Positions 22,801 through 31,632 of a stretch of DNA of 36,986 nucleotides are shown in pieces. The DNA comes from a virus, in IMG/VR virus record IMGVR_UViG_3300032289_000434, positions 1-36,986 of that record; one strand, given 5' to 3'. A model generated the notes under the pieces. That model worked only from the letters and a program-made list of their open reading frames with translations. It made no database searches and was not told the origin of the DNA. A program made the translations under genes and the position numbers. The stretch's first letter is position 1. Every line of letters starts with the position of its first letter.

Positions 22801-25639
22801 TGATCGTTGGAGAACTGCTCAACTAGCATTTCGTATTGCTTACATCATGCGTAACATTGGTGAAATGCAGTTCCGTCAATACTTCTCAGGACATGAATCT
22901 TTATTAAATCATCCTATTAACTACATAGCAATGCTTGCTGGCAATCCAAATGGTAAAGCAGGACAGAAGTTGCTATCTAAGATTGCTAAATATGGCAACG
23001 ATGTTAAGGGTAACTCATTAGTAGGTAAGGATGCTGATCTTAATGCATCTATCTCAGAGTTCGTTGAAGAGAACTTTAACTTCTTAGCACGTAATCACAA
23101 CTCTGGAGATCCTCGTTTTGCCTTTACAGGTAAGATCTATGAGGCTATTGGAACAGATAGCACTAAGTATCATCTTGGTTTATCTAACACATTAATCCGT
23201 GCTCATTCAGATGCTTTGATACCTTTAGTTGCTAGATATGCTGGCACAGGTCAAGAAGACGAAATGGTTCGTCTATTGATTGCTGGTGAGGGTGAGAAGT
23301 TTAACGGCGTATTAGAGTCACTTATTAATGGTGGAAGAAATGGCGTTGAAACTGGAGACTTTGCAAAGATCTTTCTAAGAGATCAAAAGAAAGTTAATGG
23401 TAAGTATAACCTAAACCCAGAGAATATTATTCCCGAGAACGTTAAGTCTTATCTATTTGACCAGACATCTACTGGATCTGTAGCCCGTTATGTAGATAAT
23501 GTGGCTGGAACTGGACCTGGATCAGTTGCTATTAGACAACTATTGGCTGATGGTGAGATAATTAAAGATGGCGTTAAAATTAAGATTCCTCGTTATTCTA
23601 AAGTAGGAAACATTAATGACTTTGCTGACGAAGATGGTGCCTTTAAGGCGCTGATAGGTCGCAACTTTCCTAGAGAAGATATGACTGGATCTACAGTTAT
23701 CCATGTTCGTGATAAGCGATTTGGTCCACAAGATACTAAGTATCTAGATTCAGCAGTTAACTGGTTCTTTGATGGTGCAACTAAAATAGAAAACGTAGTT
23801 AACTTTGCTCCTGAATTCCGTATGTCATACTGGGACCATGTAGGTCGTTATGTTGGCATGGTTAATGATGACGCTTTAGATGCACTATTAGTTAATGCTA
23901 AGAAGTCATTAGCCCCATTAACTATAAATGGTCGTAACATAAGTGCTCGTCGTCATCCATCTTTACGTGCTATTAACAAAGAAATTGCTGCTCGTAAAAA
24001 GGGTAAGTCAGTTACTGATGGTATCGATTTAGATACTATGAACTCAATGGCTGCTAAGAAGGCTTCTAAGTATACTAAAGACTTATTCTACGATGCTGCA
24101 AAGCAACGTCAATATGCTAATGCTATGAGAATTGTATTCCCATTCGCACAGGCACAGTTTAATACAATGTACAAATGGACTCAATTAATTAAAGATAACC
24201 CAGTACAGATCTATAAATTAGGCCGTGCTTACAATGCTTTGACTCAATCTGGATCTAGTGCTATCTATGATCTGACTGGAACTAAGTATGATGAAAATCA
24301 AGGATTCTTCTATAAAGATGAATTTGGTGAGACTCGCTTCCGCTATCCATTAGCAGGAAGTATCATTGGCGCTATGGCTGGCAAGAATATTGATTCTGCC
24401 CAAGCATTACAGATTACTGCTCCAGTTCAATCTTTGAACCTTGTATTCGGTGCAGTCAACCCAGCAATTCCAGGAATTGGACCTATGGGTCAGATTGTAT
24501 ATGCAGCAAGTGGTAAGTCTAAAGCATTTGGCCCTGAATGGGATTCTTTGCGTCAGATTATATTCCCATTTGGTGAGCCAAGTGGAATTCAAGACTTTCT
24601 ATTGCCTTCATGGCTAAAGAAGAGTTTCCTATATGCTGTTAATAACGATGTTCAAGTAGAGCGTGGCGTTAAAGACTGGGCTTCATACTTAGCATCTAGC
24701 GGTGACTATGGTGATAATCCATTAGCCAATGATACTGAGAGAAATCAATTATTTAATGATGCTCGTGGCTTGTCTCGTTGGACAGGTTTAATGACTGCAT
24801 TCTTCCAGTCTATTGCTCCAGCAACTCCTTCTCAAGAAGTATTTGCTAAAGACAAAGATGGTAAACTGCGTACTCAAACAGCATTATATGCAGCATACGA
24901 TCAGATAGCACAGAAGCATCCAGGTGATTACTTTGCTGCTGTAGGTGAATTTGCTGATACATTTGGTATTAAGAATCTATTAGTTATCCTTGCTGGTTCT
25001 ACACGATCAGTTCGTGGTACTGGAGATGCTTGGTCGTTCTTAAACGAGAACCCAGAAGTTGCAGATAAGTATGCTACCAAAACTGGTGACATAGTTCCAT
25101 ACTTCTTCCCTGGTGGAGAAGCAGCAACTGCTTACTATAACTGGCAAAAGGCTACAGGTCGTCGTCGTAATCTACGCCCTGAAGAGTTAGAACAATACGC
25201 TGAGAACGTTGTATATCAGATGGCTAAGTCTCAGATTTCTGAAGAACAAGCAGATCTAGGATATAGCGATATTTGGTACACAGAGCAATTAATGGCACTA
25301 AATAATCAATTTGGTGGCTCTGCTCCTGTTATGTCAGTAGATATTGGATCTGCTAGAGAAAAGGTTGCTAACGTTGAGAAAGCATTAGCAGAACCTGCAT
25401 TCCAGAAGTCTCCTATCTACAATGAGACAAAGCAGTTCTTTGATGCTTATAAGTCTGTAGAGAAGTACTTACAAGAGGTTAGAACTACTGCTACACCTAA
25501 TATTGGTTCAGGGTTCTGGTACGCAAAAGAACAAGCAGGTAGATTGAATAACCTAGCAACACAGTTAATAGTTCAAAACCCAGCATTTGCTCGTATGTAT
25601 TATGGAGTATTTGCTTCACTATTGAAGGTAGAGGAATAA
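19841..25639 (+). CDS. Giant virion protein candidate (1932 aa)
   Basis: By far the largest gene in the window. Mostly alpha-helical, Lys/Asp/Ala-rich, with long coiled-coil-like stretches (residues 290-370) and several amphipathic segments in the last third (VFPFAQAQFNTMYKW around residue 1440, LAGSIIGAMAG near 1508). No enzymatic motif was recognised and no Cys-rich domain. Large size, location between portal and scaffold, and absence of a tape measure suggest an internal/ejected core protein of a podovirus-like particle, comparable in role to T7 gp16 or the N4 virion RNA polymerase slot, not homologous by eye. Confidence 0.7.
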   Translation: MADPLQSYWNKYKYTSLFDQDVVQANMDTLVNKEISGLDPQVVMNYESLFKKFPNQSKDYLLSAAKAGLNANSQGVEKLASADGFAQLMQDLTNVDNLKSQADKDKGFRESIYGVLKGTTRAAFATLQAPYQYISTVGRNLYAASTGEKPATSLLTAFNPAQLLGETTNLGQLLRATGGLVTGNGPVDTGSGFFVSPESKVGAGQAKAMSAYGRVNGKSFTIGRGSLNVLGMDPNSAPYRVMSGIIDATLAVGTDPSLWVGPGSVTKIIQGGKQLQAAKTAAQSVEEAKRLAKIDDIKNLTKEEQAQLKQFTGEEKKVRRNVENSYLKAEKDLQKKSQAKANAVQTRLEKALNYGIKRGDQVEGNADVVATIETGKIGDFVLKSIADNTPEGVIDNLAQLSADYENVGKAFTGIYLDEVPSPGQLKLGAFGEREYVATVSKDNPLELFDVTKDYTDAPITERIAEFDRREQFFGKLYAKADDAATPDYTKQAIYDYINKNDNGYNLLQSSADNLLFSDGSQTLADLMSYAIKTKDENLISAVSDAVQEVWKYDGFVNIRAIHGGTGGVVVTNASKIGARQLGISDTLTSLSGTPAMGTQLGTKLIESVKSAQQEILEAKTALDSAAASRAGIDGKIKEIDILRDYAALDPDLVVQLMNDPENIGIAKLMDLQMEIADTGYLKEFYRSEVGLVDGFGGAIKGDVDKAAKYLLGKRFNQIAEIVANEKDFARLHRLFGRKLDAEMTKELVDATTVDEVLSVFLKHLAAPTSDPQVYRSLALRGEAALAAKNPVFKTVPPVAYNAIKYVEKIEKNFGRYFTKSVILPLDDIDRLVNGMEDWMSSAKIPDEIINDTINRIVKATDVRERSGIVFQEIEKAQVALAQRLAPGDAALEEAVKEAFRITGRENAIVKNYVAERLAQGEVPSLNLLNGEIHKFAPDQAIYEYQFLDDVIRLPDTKDISKLVNKYTNSKAKYGTKQALEVFSTEIGDRWRTAQLAFRIAYIMRNIGEMQFRQYFSGHESLLNHPINYIAMLAGNPNGKAGQKLLSKIAKYGNDVKGNSLVGKDADLNASISEFVEENFNFLARNHNSGDPRFAFTGKIYEAIGTDSTKYHLGLSNTLIRAHSDALIPLVARYAGTGQEDEMVRLLIAGEGEKFNGVLESLINGGRNGVETGDFAKIFLRDQKKVNGKYNLNPENIIPENVKSYLFDQTSTGSVARYVDNVAGTGPGSVAIRQLLADGEIIKDGVKIKIPRYSKVGNINDFADEDGAFKALIGRNFPREDMTGSTVIHVRDKRFGPQDTKYLDSAVNWFFDGATKIENVVNFAPEFRMSYWDHVGRYVGMVNDDALDALLVNAKKSLAPLTINGRNISARRHPSLRAINKEIAARKKGKSVTDGIDLDTMNSMAAKKASKYTKDLFYDAAKQRQYANAMRIVFPFAQAQFNTMYKWTQLIKDNPVQIYKLGRAYNALTQSGSSAIYDLTGTKYDENQGFFYKDEFGETRFRYPLAGSIIGAMAGKNIDSAQALQITAPVQSLNLVFGAVNPAIPGIGPMGQIVYAASGKSKAFGPEWDSLRQIIFPFGEPSGIQDFLLPSWLKKSFLYAVNNDVQVERGVKDWASYLASSGDYGDNPLANDTERNQLFNDARGLSRWTGLMTAFFQSIAPATPSQEVFAKDKDGKLRTQTALYAAYDQIAQKHPGDYFAAVGEFADTFGIKNLLVILAGSTRSVRGTGDAWSFLNENPEVADKYATKTGDIVPYFFPGGEAATAYYNWQKATGRRRNLRPEELEQYAENVVYQMAKSQISEEQADLGYSDIWYTEQLMALNNQFGGSAPVMSVDIGSAREKVANVEKALAEPAFQKSPIYNETKQFFDAYKSVEKYLQEVRTTATPNIGSGFWYAKEQAGRLNNLATQLIVQNPAFARMYYGVFASLLKVEE

Positions 25640-25640
25640 A

Positions 25641-26786
25641 TTGGCATTTAATACTGGACCACAGTACCAAGCACAAGCATCGCAACTTGCTGAGGTACAA
25701 AAAGAGGGTGGATTTGAATTACAATCCAGAGTATACAATGATCCTGCTGCCTACTCAAAGGCTATCAGTAAGTTCTTACTTGAGTGGAGAAATACTCCTC
25801 AAGAAGGATTCCAAAATAAATTAGATTACCTTCAAGCATTACTTCGTGGTAGTGGGCTATCTAGCGATACTACACCTAGAGGCGTATTTGGCAACAAGGA
25901 TACTGCTGCTCTTAAAGATGTATCATTAATTGCTCTTCAGAATGGTATTCCATTTGAGCAAGTACTACAAGAATTATACAAGAACAAAGGCGCTAGTGGT
26001 GGTGGATTTAGCAAGCAGGTAGCAACCTCTATTAAGTTGATAGATCCTACAGATGCTAAGGCTAGCCTATCAGATGCTTACTATAAGTCATTTGGTGCAT
26101 TCCCAAGCCAGGCTCAAATAGAGAACTACATGAACCTTTACAACGCTGAGGCTAAGCGTCAAAAGGGTCAGACCATTACAACCACATCTACTAGTGGATC
26201 AGTTAGCACAAGCACAAGTATTACAAAGGGTGAAGGCTTTACTGAGAATGAGCAAAAGCAATTCTTGGCTGATTACCTAGTAAAGAATTTCCAAATGGAT
26301 TCAAGAGAAGATCTTGGTGGACAGGCAAAGACTCTTTATGATGCTATCGTAAATACCTACACCGCTAACTACCAGGCAGAGCCTGATTTCAAGACAGTAT
26401 CTGGTGTTATCAAGGATGTTCTTTCATCATCAGATGATGCAGTTGCTACTCAAAAGTTACAAGCATTCCTACAAGAAGGTCGCAAGGTTGCGGCTAAACA
26501 GTACCTAGGAATTGCTAATGAATTAAATGCTGGAGAAGATGCTGCTAAATATACAAATCCTTTGGCTAATACATTGACCAAGGTATTTGGTAGAACCACC
26601 TATGCAGATGACGCTTTGATTAAAAAGGCTCTTAACTTTAAAGACGACAAAGGCGTATATCGCATGATGAACGATCTTGAATTTCAACAGGCATATGAAG
26701 CAGATCCTCGCTACGCCACAAGTTCTACTGCTATCAATAAGTCAGTAGCGCTTGCAGATAGCATAGCATCTAAGTTAGGAAGATAA
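25641..26786 (+). CDS. Virion-associated protein, TTG start (381 aa)
   Basis: The frame starts with TTG (TTG GCA TTT) 1 base after the preceding stop; GAGG at 25631-25634 gives a fitting RBS and no ATG is near. Helical halves are separated by a Thr/Ser-rich linker (TITTTSTSGSVSTSTS, about residues 178-193). Contains QAFLQEGRKVAAKQYLG. Probable structural or internal protein made with the giant protein; family not recognised. Confidence 0.68.
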   Translation: MAFNTGPQYQAQASQLAEVQKEGGFELQSRVYNDPAAYSKAISKFLLEWRNTPQEGFQNKLDYLQALLRGSGLSSDTTPRGVFGNKDTAALKDVSLIALQNGIPFEQVLQELYKNKGASGGGFSKQVATSIKLIDPTDAKASLSDAYYKSFGAFPSQAQIENYMNLYNAEAKRQKGQTITTTSTSGSVSTSTSITKGEGFTENEQKQFLADYLVKNFQMDSREDLGGQAKTLYDAIVNTYTANYQAEPDFKTVSGVIKDVLSSSDDAVATQKLQAFLQEGRKVAAKQYLGIANELNAGEDAAKYTNPLANTLTKVFGRTTYADDALIKKALNFKDDKGVYRMMNDLEFQQAYEADPRYATSSTAINKSVALADSIASKLGR

Positions 26787-28120
26787 TGGCAGAAGTCAAA
26801 ACCAGTTCAGCGGGTCTTGTTACCCCTTCTCAACAATTTAAGAGTCAACAGGCTTCTTCTACTGCTACTGTAAAAACTCCTGCTGTAAAAACTCCTACAC
26901 CTACGGCTCCAGTATCACGCAAAGGTGAACAGGGTGGAACTACAGCAGTTACTCCTACTTCAACTACTAAGCCTCCAGTTGTTGTTAAACCTCCAGTTGT
27001 TAATAAGCCTGCTGCTCCTAAAGTAGATGCTGCAAAAATAGTTGCAGGTCTTACACAGGTAACAGCGAATCTAGAGACTAATATCTCTAACCTTATAAAA
27101 ATTGGTTCTGATGTCTATGGTGTTACTATTGATCCTAATGGAAATATAGTATCTACATCAAACACCACTCCACCTCCTGCTAAACAAGATGAAACTCCTG
27201 ATGTAGTAGTTGGTACTAAAGATGTTGATGTACTTAAGGCAGTTCTAAAGAGCAAAGGCATTCCTGCTGCTCTGGTAGATGATTCTGTATCATTCTTAAC
27301 TGCTCTTAAAAAAGAGGGACTAGATAATGACTCTATTACAGAGATCTATCTAAACAATAAAGATTTTACTACTAAGGGTGGAACGGTTCTAACATCACCT
27401 TTCTATAGCAAGTATGGATTCTATAACGATGCTTTAACAGACAAGTATAGTCCATCTGAACTATTTAATGCTGTAGAAGGCTACAAAGATGTTGCTACTA
27501 GATTTAGTTTAGACGCTAAGTTTACAAGTACTGAATATACTCAAAAATATTTAAAGAATAAACTGTCAGTTGCTGCATTTAATGAGAATGCTAACCAAGC
27601 CCGTCTTGCAGCAATTACTGCAGATCCTGCATATACTGATGCATTAAAAAAGTTGGGATACATTTCAGATACTCAAGGCTTGACTGACTTCTTCTTAGAT
27701 CCAGATGTTGGCGTTGAGAAGATGAAGCAGAATGTTAATACCGCATCAATTGCCCTAGAGGCAGTTCGTCGTTCTAACGCAGAAACTGGCTTAGTTGTAA
27801 ATGCTGAGGACATCAAAAAATATGGTGCTGCTCTTACTGCTCAAGGATTAAGTGCAGGACAGGTTGCTGGTGTTGCTTCTAAGGGTTATGCAACTGTAGC
27901 AGCAAGTCTACAACCAATGACTAAACTTTCAGATATCTATAATCGACCTGCTGGTAAGACAAAGACTGATATCCAAAAGGAACTTGAACAACAAGAGTTC
28001 CAAGGTATTGAGTCTAACCTACAGAAGCGATTGACTGAACAAGAAATCATGGCATTCAATGCTAGATCAGGATTAACAAGTCAGTCTCTAAGCAGTAAAT
28101 CAATAGCAGGACAAATATAA
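26786..28120 (+). CDS. Virion-associated protein with Pro/Thr-rich N-terminus (444 aa)
   Basis: Overlaps the preceding stop (TAATG). Residues 20-80 are a low-complexity Thr/Pro/Val/Lys linker (PAVKTPTPTAPVS, KPPVVVKPPVVNKP); the rest is helical with short conserved-looking segments and a C-terminal coiled coil (LEQQEFQGIESNLQKRLTEQ). Same architecture of helical domain plus flexible linker as the 381-aa protein. Likely internal virion or tail-core component. Confidence 0.65.
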   Translation: MAEVKTSSAGLVTPSQQFKSQQASSTATVKTPAVKTPTPTAPVSRKGEQGGTTAVTPTSTTKPPVVVKPPVVNKPAAPKVDAAKIVAGLTQVTANLETNISNLIKIGSDVYGVTIDPNGNIVSTSNTTPPPAKQDETPDVVVGTKDVDVLKAVLKSKGIPAALVDDSVSFLTALKKEGLDNDSITEIYLNNKDFTTKGGTVLTSPFYSKYGFYNDALTDKYSPSELFNAVEGYKDVATRFSLDAKFTSTEYTQKYLKNKLSVAAFNENANQARLAAITADPAYTDALKKLGYISDTQGLTDFFLDPDVGVEKMKQNVNTASIALEAVRRSNAETGLVVNAEDIKKYGAALTAQGLSAGQVAGVASKGYATVAASLQPMTKLSDIYNRPAGKTKTDIQKELEQQEFQGIESNLQKRLTEQEIMAFNARSGLTSQSLSSKSIAGQI

Positions 28121-28241
28121 CTAGATTCCCGACATGGAGCCATCGGTCCATGCGGTGTATAAAACCGATAGTATGAGCCGATATAGATCCCCCTATCTAC
28201 ATTGAGGCATACGCTAACTACTAGAAAAGGGAGAAGTTGCT
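28121..28241 (+). promoter_or_regulatory. Intergenic leader before scaffold and capsid genes
   Basis: Holds hairpin CATGGA (28133-28138) / TCCATG (28147-28152), a TATAAA box (28158-28163) without a good -35, and a second small stem TAGAT/ATCTA around CCCCC. May contain a promoter boosting capsid and scaffold synthesis and an RNA structure. Strong RBS AAGGGAGAAG precedes 28242. Confidence 0.45.
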
Positions 28242-28727
28242 ATGAGCAACAACCGCGATAACTACTGGGACGAAGAAGAAGAAGATGACGATGTAACAGT
28301 CGGTTCATTTGATTCAGATACAGACCTTGTAAAGAAACTACGTAAGGCCTTAAAAACCGAACAAAAGAGAAACAAGGAACTGGAGTCCTCCTTAGGAGAA
28401 CTTAGCAAGTCCCAAAGAGAGCGGGTTTTGAAGGATGTATTTGCATCCCGTGGCGTAAACCCAAAAGTCGCTGCTTTTGTACCAAATGATTTAGATGCTT
28501 CGGAAGAAGCAATTTCCCAATGGATTGAAAACAATGCCGATGTATTCGGTGTACAAGTTCAACCTAAGAAGGAAGTAGATTCTAAAGACGTCGCAAACCT
28601 GCGACAGATGGACAATGTTACGACAGGGGCTTTATCCCCCGATAAGGCAGAAGATATGAGTATTCGTATTCAGTCTGCACAATCTGCCGATGACATTCTA
28701 AACCTAATCTACGGTTCACAATCGTAG
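28242..28727 (+). CDS. Scaffolding protein (161 aa)
   Basis: Acidic N-terminus (EEEEDDDV), a coiled-coil middle (DLVKKLRKALKTEQKRNKELE), and a polar C-terminal part; immediately upstream of the major capsid gene, the usual scaffold place. Strongly charged, no cysteine, alpha-helical, consistent with an assembly chaperone removed after prohead formation. A protease target role for the proteasome-like enzyme is possible but unproven. Confidence 0.78.
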   Translation: MSNNRDNYWDEEEEDDDVTVGSFDSDTDLVKKLRKALKTEQKRNKELESSLGELSKSQRERVLKDVFASRGVNPKVAAFVPNDLDASEEAISQWIENNADVFGVQVQPKKEVDSKDVANLRQMDNVTTGALSPDKAEDMSIRIQSAQSADDILNLIYGSQS

Positions 28728-28759
28728 TAATTTCACACTAACCGAAAGGATCTAGGCAA

Positions 28760-29743
28760 ATGCCAGATTTATATACCTCGGCTGCGTTGCCTAACGGGCA
28801 AAGCGGCACCGTGGTTGGTGCTAACCTTGTAACACAAGCGTATGATCGTCTTGTAGAGTTCGCTCTACGTTCAACACCTTCATTCCGTGCTGTTGCTGAC
28901 AAGAAGGTTGGAAACCAAACTCACGCTGGTTCAAGCATTCTATTCCAGATTTACAATGACTTGGCCTCAAAGACTTCTACACTAACTGAAACAGTTGACG
29001 TAGAGGCAGTAGCAGTACCTGCTACAACAACAATTGCTGTAACTCTAAATGAGTACGGTAACTCAATCGTTTCAACACGCAAGTTGGATCTATTCTCATT
29101 AGCAGACGTAGAGCCAGCACTTGCAAACATCCTTGCTTACAACATGAACGATTCTCTTGATGATGTTATCAAGGGAGTTCTTGCTGGTGGTACAAAGGTT
29201 ATCCGCGAAATCGCTGGAGCAATCTCAACCGCTGCTGTAACTGGTGTATCTGCAACAGATACTATCAAGGCAAAGGATATCCGCTACGTAGTAGCGAAAA
29301 TGCGTGCAGCAAACGTAGTTCCACGTCGTGGAAACCTATTTGCTTCATACATCCACCCAGAAGTTTCACACGACCTTCGTGCAGAAACAGGAACCGCTTC
29401 ATGGCGTCAACCACACGAGTATGTAGATCCAGCAGGCATCTACGCAGGTGAGATCGGAACTTTCGAAGGCGTTGCTTTCATTGAGTCTCCACGTCTACCT
29501 AACTCACAGGCTGGTGCTGGTTCAGGTACAACACAAACTCGTGTATACGATACATTCGTAATGGGTCAACAAGCACTTGCAGAAGCAATTGCTGAAGAGC
29601 CACACACAGTTGTTGGTCCTGTGACTGACAAGTTGATGCGTCTACGCCCACTTGGCTGGTACGCAGTTGCTGGATGGTCTCTATACCGTCCAGATTCTCT
29701 ATACCGCATTCAAACAGCATCATCTGTTCGCCCAGCGGCATAG
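28760..29743 (+). CDS. Major capsid protein, HK97-fold (327 aa)
   Basis: RBS CCGAAAGGATCTA. Segments TETVDVEAVAVPATTTIAVT and NEYGNSIVSTRKLDL match the N-terminal arm/E-loop region of N4-gp56-like capsid proteins, followed by helix MNDSLDDVIKGVLAGG and a P-domain with VPRRGNLFASYIHPEVSHDL; ends with a beta-rich domain (LRPLGWYAVAGWSLYRPDSLYRI). Likely codon-optimised, as C- and A-ending codons are more frequent here than in the neighbours. Followed by a hairpin that may attenuate downstream transcription. Confidence 0.9.
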   Translation: MPDLYTSAALPNGQSGTVVGANLVTQAYDRLVEFALRSTPSFRAVADKKVGNQTHAGSSILFQIYNDLASKTSTLTETVDVEAVAVPATTTIAVTLNEYGNSIVSTRKLDLFSLADVEPALANILAYNMNDSLDDVIKGVLAGGTKVIREIAGAISTAAVTGVSATDTIKAKDIRYVVAKMRAANVVPRRGNLFASYIHPEVSHDLRAETGTASWRQPHEYVDPAGIYAGEIGTFEGVAFIESPRLPNSQAGAGSGTTQTRVYDTFVMGQQALAEAIAEEPHTVVGPVTDKLMRLRPLGWYAVAGWSLYRPDSLYRIQTASSVRPAA

Positions 29744-29755
29744 TTCTAAGTAATT

Positions 29756-29791
29756 AGATAGGTGGGGCTAGGGGTAACTCTAGCCCTATCT
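29756..29791 (+). terminator. Hairpin after the capsid gene, attenuator-like
   Basis: GGGCTAG (29765-29771) pairs with CTAGCCC (29780-29786), extended by AGATA/TATCT (29756-29760 with 29787-29791). No T-run follows, so it is more likely an RNA-stabilising or partial terminator element that lets capsid mRNA exceed the downstream genes. Confidence 0.5.
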
Positions 29792-29813
29792 GTAAAACTA
29801 CTAAAGGAGACAA

Positions 29814-30077
29814 ATGGCAACAAAGTATTATTTCGAACCACCATTCGTTATGGAAGGTCCAGCAGGATACAATAAACTTCACTATCGTATGAAGTTAAAG
29901 CGTGGTATATCTGTTCTTAAAGAGAACGGCGTTTATCGAGAAACACGCTATCCATACATTGATGAACTGAAGGCTGCTGAGGCATACTATCTAGGTGGCA
30001 GTCGCCATGAGGTTACCCTTGCCGAAAAACAATCTTTAGAAGCAGCAGGATATACAGTAGAGACAGTAACAGAATAA
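29814..30077 (+). CDS. Small conserved virion-region protein (87 aa)
   Basis: RBS AAAGGAGAC. Beta-rich with aromatic residues (KYYFEPPFVMEGPAGYNKLHYR), and an acidic helical C-terminal half (DELKAAEAYYLGGSRHEVTLAE). Small proteins of this type commonly follow the capsid gene in actinophages and may be head-completion or decoration proteins. Function not shown by motifs. Confidence 0.7.
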   Translation: MATKYYFEPPFVMEGPAGYNKLHYRMKLKRGISVLKENGVYRETRYPYIDELKAAEAYYLGGSRHEVTLAEKQSLEAAGYTVETVTE

Positions 30078-30086
30078 CAGGGGAAT

Positions 30087-30362
30087 ATGTCGTTACATAG
30101 AGTAAGAACACATCCAGTAGAAGTTGAAGGATGTTTTGGTTGCAAAGTTTCCACATTAGAGTTGAGTCCTGGTGAGGCATCTAGCCGAACCTCTATGTCA
30201 ACAAAGAAGTGGGATGGGGAATTACAGGCCTACCGTGATGCACGTGCTCAGGGTATACAGCCTGCTTCCACTCAAATGAAAGATATCAAAGCAGCAGTCG
30301 CTGCATCTAATCACTTCGGCAAAGCGTTTAAAGCCGACGAACCAGGAAGAGGAATAATCTAA
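30087..30362 (+). CDS. Conserved phage protein with CxxC (91 aa)
   Basis: RBS CAGGGGAA. Begins HRVRTHPVEVEGCFGCKVSTLELSPGE with CFGC (residues 16-19), then helix KWDGELQAYRDARAQGIQPAST and a basic C-terminus. Resembles small conserved proteins found near capsid genes in actinophages. Possible single-metal site; role unknown. Ends by overlap with the next start. Confidence 0.7.
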   Translation: MSLHRVRTHPVEVEGCFGCKVSTLELSPGEASSRTSMSTKKWDGELQAYRDARAQGIQPASTQMKDIKAAVAASNHFGKAFKADEPGRGII

Positions 30363-30496
30363 TGCCAAAAGTAGGAATGAAAGAGTTTTCATACTCAGCA
30401 AAAGGTATGGCTATGGCTAAAAAAGAAGCCAAGAAGACAGGCAAGAAGATGGTCATGAAGAAGGCTGCCATGAAGAAAATGGGTAAGAAGAAGTAA
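30362..30496 (+). CDS. Lys/Met-rich small protein (44 aa)
   Basis: One-base overlaps on both sides (TAATG at 30362 and at 30496). Product starts MPKVGMKEFSYSAKGMAM and is then a run of Lys with repeated Lys-Met patterns; very high positive charge. The start resembles the KKFPYTPKGMAAAKK-type peptides seen in many marine and actinophages. May neutralise packaged DNA or coat the capsid inside; not proven. Confidence 0.7.
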   Translation: MPKVGMKEFSYSAKGMAMAKKEAKKTGKKMVMKKAAMKKMGKKK

Positions 30497-30774
30497 TGGC
30501 AACAAAAAAAGTAGGAAAGCCAAAGCCTATTACATCTCGCAGTAATGCAGATGACAAGTCTCGTCAAAATCCAGTATTTAAATCAGTATCAGGATACGGT
30601 AAGAATCTATTCAAAGAGGTAAAAGACTTTGCTCGTACATACCGTGATTTGAATGATGCAGGTAATGCTGTTGGCCCAGGAACTGATGCTCGTGCTAACA
30701 GATTACGTGATAAGCAAGATAAAGATTTTGGCCAGTTAATGGGCGCCTTATTACAAGGCCGTAGATACAAGTAA
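30496..30774 (+). CDS. Basic hypothetical protein (92 aa)
   Basis: Basic N-terminus (MATKKVGKPKPITSRSNADD) followed by helix NLFKEVKDFARTYRDLNDAG and Gly/Arg-rich tail. No known family. It is between two small overlapping genes in the capsid-downstream block, so virion-related by location. Confidence 0.62.
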   Translation: MATKKVGKPKPITSRSNADDKSRQNPVFKSVSGYGKNLFKEVKDFARTYRDLNDAGNAVGPGTDARANRLRDKQDKDFGQLMGALLQGRRYK

Positions 30775-30947
30775 TGTCTTCGGGACAGCATAAACGCCAT
30801 GACGGCTTTAATAAGTCTTTAATCAAAGATGGCATGATTGTCATTATGAGAAAAGATGGATCAGTCAAAATGCGTAAGGACATAAAGACAGGGGAAATAG
30901 TACGTGGGACAAAAACAGGAAACAGTATCTCTAGCCTGGTGCGATAA
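30774..30947 (+). CDS. Small basic protein (57 aa)
   Basis: Start overlaps the previous stop (TAATG). Basic, strand-rich (KDGMIVIMRKDGSVKMRKD). The gene continues 44 bases into the glycosyltransferase in another frame. The overlap length is unusual in this region; alternatively the glycosyltransferase starts later. Function unknown. Confidence 0.6.
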   Translation: MSSGQHKRHDGFNKSLIKDGMIVIMRKDGSVKMRKDIKTGEIVRGTKTGNSISSLVR

Positions 30948-31632
30948 CGGCAACGTAGACGGCATGTTCATGCTGGGAGTAACCGATGTGTTACTTCAAT
31001 CAGGTATCAAGTTTGAGTCTACTATCCGTAGTGGTGGTAATCAAATTGCTAGACAAAGAGATCGTTTAATAAACCATTGGTATGATTCTAACAAAGCAGA
31101 GTGGTTACTCTGGGTAGATTCAGATGTGGTCATAACCCCAGAGACATTTATGAAACTCTGGAAGGCTAAGGACAAGATGTTCAAGCCTATGATTACTGGA
31201 GTCTACTTTACCTCAGATAATCCTGAGGAACCTTTAATGATTCCAATGCCAACGATTTATAAGTTTGAAAACACAGAAGAGGCTGTAGTCTCTAAGAGAA
31301 TTCATCCAATGCCAGTAGATCAACTGATTCAGGTTGATGCAGCAGGTATGGGATTTATCTTGATGCATAGAAGTGTAGTCAAGAGAATCAAAGATGAAAT
31401 GGGAGATGTTCGTTTATTTGCTGAACTAGGCAAAGGCGATAGTTTCTTAGGTGAAGATATCTACTTCTTTGCTTTATGTCACCAACTAGGGATTCCTCTA
31501 TGGTGTCATACAGGAGCACTTGCTCCACACATGAAGAGATTCTCATTTGATGTTCACTACTACAATGCAATATTTGGAGGCAAGAGGAATGGCGACAGCA
31601 GCGTGGCAACGCAAGGCGGGCAAGAATCCTAA
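30904..31632 (+). CDS. Glycosyltransferase-like protein, GT-A fold (242 aa)
   Basis: GTG start with GGGGA upstream. Conserved GNQIARQRDRL, LLWVDSDVVI (DxD motif, Asp72/Asp74), DAAGMGFILM and FLGEDIYFF (GED) are the GT-A sugar-nucleotide and acceptor motifs. No membrane segment. Probably glycosylates a virion or host-surface component; genes of this type in the capsid region of phages may decorate capsid or fibres. Placed in a run of small basic virion-region genes. Substrate unknown. Confidence 0.78.
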   Translation: MGQKQETVSLAWCDNGNVDGMFMLGVTDVLLQSGIKFESTIRSGGNQIARQRDRLINHWYDSNKAEWLLWVDSDVVITPETFMKLWKAKDKMFKPMITGVYFTSDNPEEPLMIPMPTIYKFENTEEAVVSKRIHPMPVDQLIQVDAAGMGFILMHRSVVKRIKDEMGDVRLFAELGKGDSFLGEDIYFFALCHQLGIPLWCHTGALAPHMKRFSFDVHYYNAIFGGKRNGDSSVATQGGQES

